Source of the DNA: Halobaculum litoreum | GTDB taxonomy: Archaea > Halobacteriota > Halobacteria > Halobacteriales > Haloferacaceae | Assembly (NCBI RefSeq): GCF_030127125.1 | Contig: NZ_CP126156.1 | Location: 1,736,001-1,800,000, forward strand | Length of the DNA stretch: 64,000 nucleotides | Reading direction: 5' to 3' | The notes under the pieces: model-generated | Database searches by the model: none | What the model saw: the letters and a program-made list of their open reading frames with translations, nothing else | Told to the model about the DNA's origin: nothing | Position numbers and translations under genes: made by a program | Shown: positions 58,563 through 64,000 of the stretch, in pieces | How the letters are laid out: each line of letters opens with the position of its first letter | Numbering within the stretch: position 1 is the stretch's first letter

Positions 58563-59629
58563 TCAGGCGTCGCCGCGCTCCATCGAGGCGGCGAGGTCGC
58601 GCAGGCGGGCGACGCGGTCGGCGGCGGCGGGGTGCGAGCGCGTCTCGACGCGGACGGCGAACCCGTCGTCCCCGGCGTCGTCGGCGGTCGCCCCGTCGTC
58701 GCCGAAGCCGCCCGGGAGGAAGCAGAGCCCGTGGAGTCCCGTGGGGTCGCCGCGGCGGCGGGCCGGGCCGGCGGTCGCGCGGGCGTCGCGCTCGGGCGCG
58801 GTCTCGGCGTCGCCGAGCCGTTCGAGGAGGCTCGCGAGCGTCGCCGGCGAGCCGGTGAGGCGGGCGGCCGCGCGGTCGGCCGCGAACTCCCGCGTGCGCG
58901 ACAGCGAGCGCGCGAGGAACACCACCGGCGTCGCGAGGACGCCGAGGGCGACGCCGCCGAGGAGCACCACCGCGACGGCGGCCGCGAGGAACGACCCGAG
59001 CGACGCCGGCGACAGCGGCGCGCCGGGGAGCGACGGCGCCGCGAGCGCGTAGACGACGGCGCCGCCGACGACCCCGACGAGCAGGCGCGCGGCCGGCGCG
59101 TCGTCGAGGCCGAGGTCGCGCCACAGCGAGTAGTCGCCGTTGACCAGCGACGGGAGGAACGCGGCGGCGGTGAGCACCGCGGCGTCGCGGTTGCGCAGGT
59201 GCGCGAGCTCGTGGGCGAGGACGGCGTCGAGTTCGGCGTCGTCGCAGGCGTCGAGCAGGCCCGTCGAGACGACGACCGTCCCGCGGCCCGCGCCGGCGAC
59301 CGAGCAGCTGTTCGGCGTCTCGCCGTCGACGACGGCCAGCCGCGGCGTCGCGGCGTCGAGCCCCGCGCAAGGCGTTCGAGGCGGCCGTGGAGTTCGGGGT
59401 ACGACTCCCGGTCGACGACGCGGGCGCCGGTGCCGGCGAGGAGGTCGGTGCGGACGTAGCGAACCTGCGCCGCGAGGGCGAGCGCCACGATCGGGATCGC
59501 CAGCAGGAACGGCGAAACGGAGAGCCACGGCGCGAGCAGCGCCGCCGCGCCGAGGGCGAACGCGGCGGTGAACGCCAGGGTGGCGACCCCGGTCGCGGCG
59601 GTGTGGAGGGCGAGCGAGCGGTCGACCAT
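58563..59629 (-). pseudogene. M48-family metalloprotease, HtpX-like (frameshifted)
   Basis: A membrane-bound zinc protease. The N-terminal part MVDRSLALHTAATGVATLAF has two helices up to about residue 60. After a shift it continues GLDAATPRLAVVDGETPNSCSVAGAGRGTVVVS, the zinc motif AHELAHLRNRD, further helices, and the third-ligand region RTREFAADRAAARL. The break is at the C4 run 59361-59364 on the plus strand; one more base joins LERLAR to GLDAATPR. All catalytic residues are present, so an intact gene is likely in the organism. Confidence 0.87.
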
Positions 59630-59691
59630 GTTCGTCCCGGACTGCTCCCCGAGGAAACATATACTTCCGGGAACGAGACGCAGACGTACGA

Positions 59692-60768
59692 ATGGGATAC
59701 GACCCCGCTCGTGTCGCCCTCGCCCTCCTCGCCGTCGGCGTCGTGGTCCTCTCGACGTCGCTGTTCCCGGCCGCCGGCCTCGGCTCGTACCCGGCGGCGG
59801 ACCGGTCCGGCGGACTCGTCGCGCCCGGCGGCGGCGGTGGCGGTGGCGGCGGCACACCGCCAGCATCGGCGTCCACACCGACCGACAGCTCGACCCCCGC
59901 GTCGCGGGACGGCGGCGACACCGCCACCGCGACGCCGACGGCGACGCCCACGCCGACGGCGACGCCGACCCCCGGCCCGCCGGGTCGACGAACCCCGGCG
60001 GCGGCGGGATCGCGTTCGGGTTCGTCGAGGGACTGGTCGTGCTCGTCGCCGCCGGCATCGTCGCCGGCGTCGGCGGCGTCCTCGTCGTCGCCGGACGGAC
60101 GGCCGCCGAACAGGGCGCCTCCCCGACGGCCGGCTCCCGCGGGTCCGCCTCGCCGTCCGCGCGGTGCCGCAGGCCACGATGGCGGTGTTGGTCGGCACGG
60201 GGTCGACCCTCGCGACGGCGACGAGCACCCTCGGGTCGGCGCTGGGCGCGGTCGGCGGCGGTCTCGCCGGCGGCGCGGGGACGGCGCTGGGCGGCGTCGG
60301 CCGTGCGCTCGCGGCCATGCCGACGGCGCTCGCGAGCCTCTCGCTCCCCTCGCTGTCGCTGTCGGGGCTGTTCTCCGGCGTCGGGTCGCCGCCCGGGAGT
60401 TCGGGCCGACGGCCGAGCGGCCGCTCGAAGACCGGCGGCGGCCCCGAGTCGACGCCGCCGAGCGGGGCGTCCGACCCCGACCCCCGACGACCGTCCGCGA
60501 GGCGTGGCGCCGCTTCCGCGCGTCCGTGCCCGGCCGCGGGAAGGAGTCGTGGACCCCGGGCGACCTCGCGCGGCGGGCGGCCGACCGGGGGTACCCGCGC
60601 GACGCCGTCGACGCGCTGACGGAGGCGTTCCGGGGCGTCCGCTACGGCGGCCGTCCGGCGACCGACGGGCGGCGCGACCGGGCGCTCGACGCCTACGAAC
60701 GGGTCCGCCGTGCGCTCGACCGCGACGACGGGAGCGACGGCGCCGACGGCCGCGGGGGTGACGACTGA
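59692..60768 (+). pseudogene. DUF4129-domain membrane protein (three frameshifts)
   Basis: A membrane protein often found beside MoxR-DUF58 genes. The N-terminus has a signal-type helix (VALALLAVGVVVLSTSLF), a glycine run and a Pro/Thr-rich linker. In other frames come a helix IAFGFVEGLVVLVAAGIVAGVGGVLVVAG, then RLPRVRLAVRAVPQATMAVLVG. The C-terminal DUF4129 domain reads TTVREAWRRF, TPGDLARRA and YPRDAVDALTEAFRGVRYG. Frame changes fall near 59982, 60128 and 60481-60485, each fixed by one added base. Its end overlaps the next start (TGATG). Confidence 0.78.
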
Positions 60769-61565
60769 TGCGGACGCCGACGCCCGGGGCGCGCGACGCG
60801 CTCGCGACCGTCGCCGCCGTGGCCGGGCTCGGCGCCGTCGCCGTGTTGGCGGGGCTCCCGGTCGACCACCTGTTCGGCGGCGTGGGCGTCCAGCCGGTGC
60901 TGTGGCTGTTCGGCGTCGCGGCCGTCTGCGTGGCCGGGTGGCTCGTCCGCGACGTGATCGTGCCGCCGGCGCGCCACGGGTCGCGCGTCGACGGCGACCC
61001 CCGGCGGACGTGGGACGCCCCGCTCGTCGCCGACGAGCCCGAGGCGATCGAACTCGGCGACGAACGGCCGCTCGGGGCGGCGATCACGCTCGCCGCCCGC
61101 GACGACGACCGGCTGGCGGCCGAACACGGGCCGCCGCCGACCGTCGCCCGGTCGCGGGCCCAGCGGCGGCTCGCGGCGGCGGTCGCGAGGGAACTGGCCG
61201 ACGCCGAGGGCGTCTCCGAGCGGACGGCCCGCCGTCGGGTCGACGCCGGCGAGTGGACCGACGACGTCCGCGCGGCGGCGTACCTCTCGGACGGGCCGAC
61301 CCCGTCGGTGCCGCCGGTCACGCGGCTGCGCGACTGGCTCGCCGGCGAGCGGACGGCCCGGAGCGTCCGGGCGACGGTCCGGGAACTGGAGCGACTCGGC
61401 CGACGGACCCGGGCCGGGGCCGAGCGCGCCGCCGACCGGCCGCGCCGGTCGATCCGGGCCGAGCGCGAGGGCGACGCGGACGACCCGGACGGGGAGGCGC
61501 CGACCGAACGGGAACGGGTGTACCCGAAGCCCGCTAGCGAAGTGTCCGGGGAGGTGGCGCGGTGA
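60768..61565 (+). CDS. DUF7269-like membrane protein
   Basis: A 265-residue protein with two N-terminal helices (about 10-28 and 43-62) and a long acidic and Arg-rich cytoplasmic part. The segment ARELADAEGVSERTARRRVDAGEWTDDVRAAAYL is typical of the protein I know as DUF7269 in haloarchaeal MoxR-DUF58 clusters (name probable). Start and stop overlap both neighbours (TGATG and GTGA), showing a tight operon. Unlike its neighbours it is not frameshifted. Confidence 0.82.
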   Translation: MRTPTPGARDALATVAAVAGLGAVAVLAGLPVDHLFGGVGVQPVLWLFGVAAVCVAGWLVRDVIVPPARHGSRVDGDPRRTWDAPLVADEPEAIELGDERPLGAAITLAARDDDRLAAEHGPPPTVARSRAQRRLAAAVARELADAEGVSERTARRRVDAGEWTDDVRAAAYLSDGPTPSVPPVTRLRDWLAGERTARSVRATVRELERLGRRTRAGAERAADRPRRSIRAEREGDADDPDGEAPTERERVYPKPASEVSGEVAR

Positions 61566-62815
61566 GCGTCCGCACCCGGGCGCGCTGGCTGCCGGGGCTG
61601 TTGGCGGCGCTCGCGTGTGCCTTCGGGGGCGTCGTGTTCGGCGACCCGGTGGTGTTCCTCGCCTCGGGCGTCGGGCTCGCGTACGTGGCGTTCGGCGCCG
61701 TCGCGGGCGAGCCGTCGCCGGACGCGCTCGTCGTGGAGCGCGAGGTGAGCGACCCGCGCCGCGGCCGGGCGAGGACGTGACCGTCACCGTCGAGGCGTCC
61801 AACGTCGGCGGCGCGCACCTCCCGGACGTGCGCGTCGTCGACGACACGCCGGCGGGCGTCGCCGTCGTCGACGGGTCGCCGCGGGCCGGCGGGACGCTCG
61901 CCCCGGGGGAGTCGCTCGTCGCCGAGTACGACCTCCGCGCGCGACGCGGCAGCCACGCGTTCGGCGAGGCCGTCGCCGTCGCCAGAACCCTCACCGGCGC
62001 CGGCGAGGTGCGCGCGACCGCCGGCGGCGACGACGGCCTCGACGTGCGCTCGGGCGGCGACGCGCCGGCGCTGCGCGAGCAGACGGAGTCGGCCGTCGGG
62101 CGCGTCGAGACGGACGACGCCGGCGAGGGCGTGGCGTTCCACTCCGTGCGGGCGTACCGACACGGCGACCCGGTCAAGCGCGTCGACTGGCGCCGCTTCG
62201 CCCGGACCGGCGAGCTGTCGACGGTCCAGTACCGCGAGGAGCGCGCCGCGACGGTCGTGCTCGTGGTCGACGTCCGCGAGGACAGCCGCCGGGTGCGCGC
62301 GCCCGGCGAGTCCGACACCGGCCGCCTGAGCCGCGACGCCGCCGTCGAGTTGGCGGGGAACTGCTCTCGCGCAACGACGCCGTCGGCGTCGCGGTGTGGG
62401 GCGCCGAAGGGGGTACCTCCCGCCGAGCCGCGACCGCGACGTCGCCGCCCGGAGCGTCGAACGGCTCCTCGCGGAGCCGTCGCACGCCCCCGACGACCTC
62501 GACCTCCGCCTGCGCGGGCTGTGGCAGCCGGAAACGCTGAGCGAACACCTGCCGCCGACCGCGCAGATCGTCTGCTGTACGCCGCTGGCGGACGACCGCC
62601 CGGTCGAGGCGGCCGAGGGGTGGATCGCGAACGGCCACCCGGTGACGGTCGTCTCGCCGGACCCGGCGGGCGACACCCACGGCGGCCGGGTCGCGGCGCT
62701 GGACCGGCGGCGGCGGGCGCGCGAGCTGCGCGGGTTCGGCGCCCGGGTGGCCGACTGGTCGCCAGACGAACCGCTCGCGGGCGCGGTCGAACGCGCGGGG
62801 GCGCGGTGGCGATGA
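61562..62815 (+). pseudogene. DUF58-domain protein (three frameshifts)
   Basis: A DUF58/vWA-like protein that usually works with a MoxR AAA+ ATPase in assembling or maturing membrane complexes. The N-terminus has two helices (LPGLLAALACAFGG, VVFLASGVGLAYVAFG). The middle frame shows a beta-rich region VTVEASNVGGAHLPDV and the DUF58 core VRAYRHGDPVKRVDWRRFARTGEL. The tail continues YLPPSRDRDVAARSVERLLA. Shifts lie near 61757-61766, at G4 62354-62357, and at G5 62409-62413. GTG at 61562 overlaps the preceding stop. Confidence 0.8.
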
Positions 62816-64000
62816 CCGACCTCGTCTCCACGCCGTCGACCGCACCGTCGTCGACGGGCAGCGGCGTCGCCTTCGCGGCGGTGACGCTCGCCGGCCTGCT
62901 CGCTGGCGCCTCGCTGGGCCTCCCGGTCGTCGCGGGCGTCCTCGCGGCCGCGGCCGGCGGCGGACTGCTGTGGCGGTCGGTCGCGCGCGTCCCGCGGGGC
63001 GGCGTCGCCGCGGCCGGCGGCGGGCTGGGTGTCGGCGTCGCCGCCTACGCGCTGGCGGCGGCTCCCGCCGTCGCCGCCGTCGCCGGCGGCGGCGCCGTCG
63101 GGTTCGCCGTCGTGTCGTGTACCGCCGTCGGCCTCGCGCTCGTGGCGGCCGAGGGCGCCCTCGGACTCGAGCGGGCGGCGGCGGCGCTCACGACGCCGCT
63201 GGCGGTCGCGGCCGCCGCGCCCGTCGCCGCGCTCGTCGTGATCGCCCCCGCGGTGTCGCTCGGCGGCCCGGTGGTCGACGGGGTCGTCGAGACGCTCCCA
63301 CGGCTGCTCGGGGGTCGGCGTTGGTGGCGCTGCTCGCGCTCCAGGTCGTCGGGCTCGCGGCCGCGCTGCTGTTGGCCCCGGCGATCCGGGCGCTCCGGCG
63401 GCTGCTCGGCCCGGACCGGTACCGAGCCCCGCCGGTGGCCGAGGCCGCCGCGCTCCGGGTCCGCGACGTGCCGCGGTGGTACTGGGTCGCGCTCCTGGTG
63501 CAGGTGGTCGTCGTCCCCGGCCTCGGCGACCCGCTCGGGGGCACGCTGTACCGCGTCCCCGTCGTGGGCGACGCCGTCCGGCTCCTGCTCGACGGCGGCC
63601 TCCTCGCGGGGGCGGGGCTGCTCGTCGCGCTCGGGCTGGCGGCGGTCGTCGCCGCCGGGCGGACACAGCGCGTCGTCGTCGACCTCGCGGGCGAGGACCC
63701 CGGGGCCGCGCTGGGCGCCGTCGCGCCGGCGGCCCTCGGGGTCGCCGTGCTCGTCGTGTCCGCGGCCGTCGCGGCCGCCGGGGTGCCCGGCCCGGTCGTC
63801 CCGGGCGTCGGCGCGTCCCTCGCGTACAGTTCGTGGCTGTTGGTCGTCGCCGCGCCCGTCGGGCTGTTCTCGCTGATGCGCGTCGCCGCGACGCTCACCG
63901 GCGACCCGGCGTTCGAGGGGTGCTCCCCGACCGCGGCGCCGGCTTCGCGCTCGCGGCCGCCGCGACCCTCGGGGGCGCGGTCGCCGCCGGCGTCGGCGAC
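62812..64000 (+). pseudogene. Polytopic membrane protein, DUF7519-like (two frameshifts, runs off window)
   Basis: An extremely hydrophobic Ala/Gly/Val-rich membrane protein with about ten helices. The name DUF7519 is a guess from its place in the cluster. The first part is MTDLVSTPSTAPSS followed by five helices to about residue 165. One more G at the G5 run 63310-63314 joins RLLGG to SALVALLALQVVGLAAALLLAP. Another at G4 63917-63920 joins AFEG to VLPDRGAGFALAAAA. The ATG overlaps the DUF58 stop (ATGA). The C-terminus lies outside the window. Confidence 0.72.

Noticed and set aside
59838..59975. Glycine and Pro/Thr repeat tract as a mobile or structural repeat
   Set aside because: It is the low-complexity linker coded by the DUF4129 gene (Gly run, then PTATPT units) and needs no separate explanation.
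58505..61321. Minus-strand open frame of over 900 codons
   Set aside because: It contains only the N-terminal part of the M48 protease (about 59370-59629). The rest is antisense to the DUF4129 and DUF7269 genes.
1..64000. Insertion sequences, prophage, integrase, CRISPR-cas or known defence systems
   Set aside because: No transposase, integrase, phage structural gene, cas gene or spaced direct repeats were found on either strand.

Overview
The window is chromosomal DNA from a haloarchaeon (class Halobacteria). It is very GC-rich and its proteins are strongly acidic. Many genes have a TATA-like element about 25-32 bases before the start codon, so they are probably leaderless. Several families are haloarchaeal hallmarks: CdrS, CdrL and FtsZ2, DUF99, HVO_0416-type zinc fingers, a NuoCD fusion, and the F420-reductase, archaemetzincin and UbaA/NcsA set. 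Placement below class is not possible from sequence reading alone. I recognise 73 protein genes and one tRNA. No gap between genes exceeds about 260 bases. I see no insertion sequence, prophage, CRISPR array or rRNA.

Layout: 1-6 kb holds information-processing and small housekeeping genes (PdxT end, Sec61beta, thioredoxin, L40e, uracil-DNA glycosylase, rhomboid, L15e, Rio2). 6-16 kb has a lipoate ligase-like protein, peroxiredoxin, endonuclease IV, a histidine kinase, an M32 carboxypeptidase, a UvrD-like helicase and an M24 peptidase. 16-25 kb has riboflavin synthase, tRNA-Ser, RidA next to threonine deaminase, a MATE exporter, citrate synthase and the E1-like UbaA. 25-32 kb has a NuoCD fusion lying away from any other nuo gene, with a divergent HTH_10 regulator, then NpdG, a HAD enzyme and archaemetzincin. 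32-46 kb has the Rli1/EMC6 pair, a PIN-ATPase-KH protein, a second histidine kinase, a second M32 enzyme, and NcsA. 46-49 kb is the cdrL, cdrS, ftsZ2 cell-division locus. 49-53 kb is a zinc/manganese-type ABC importer. 53-60 kb has an M24-fold protein lacking metal ligands, DUF2070, GMP synthase subunit A, an HNH protein and an M48 protease. 59.7-64 kb is the start of a DUF4129-DUF7269-DUF58-DUF7519 membrane cluster that normally accompanies a MoxR ATPase; none is visible before the window ends.

Functional links: UbaA and NcsA belong to the same sulfur-relay pathway for tRNA thiolation. RidA removes the reactive enamine made by IlvA. CdrS and CdrL regulate ftsZ2, and the locus carries repeated GTCTTAC/GTAAGAC operators.

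Caution: at least eight genes are interrupted by single-base shifts, nearly all explained by one missing G or C in a short G/C-rich stretch, usually a G or C run. This looks like uncorrected sequencing error rather than real gene decay. These genes are listed as frameshifted.
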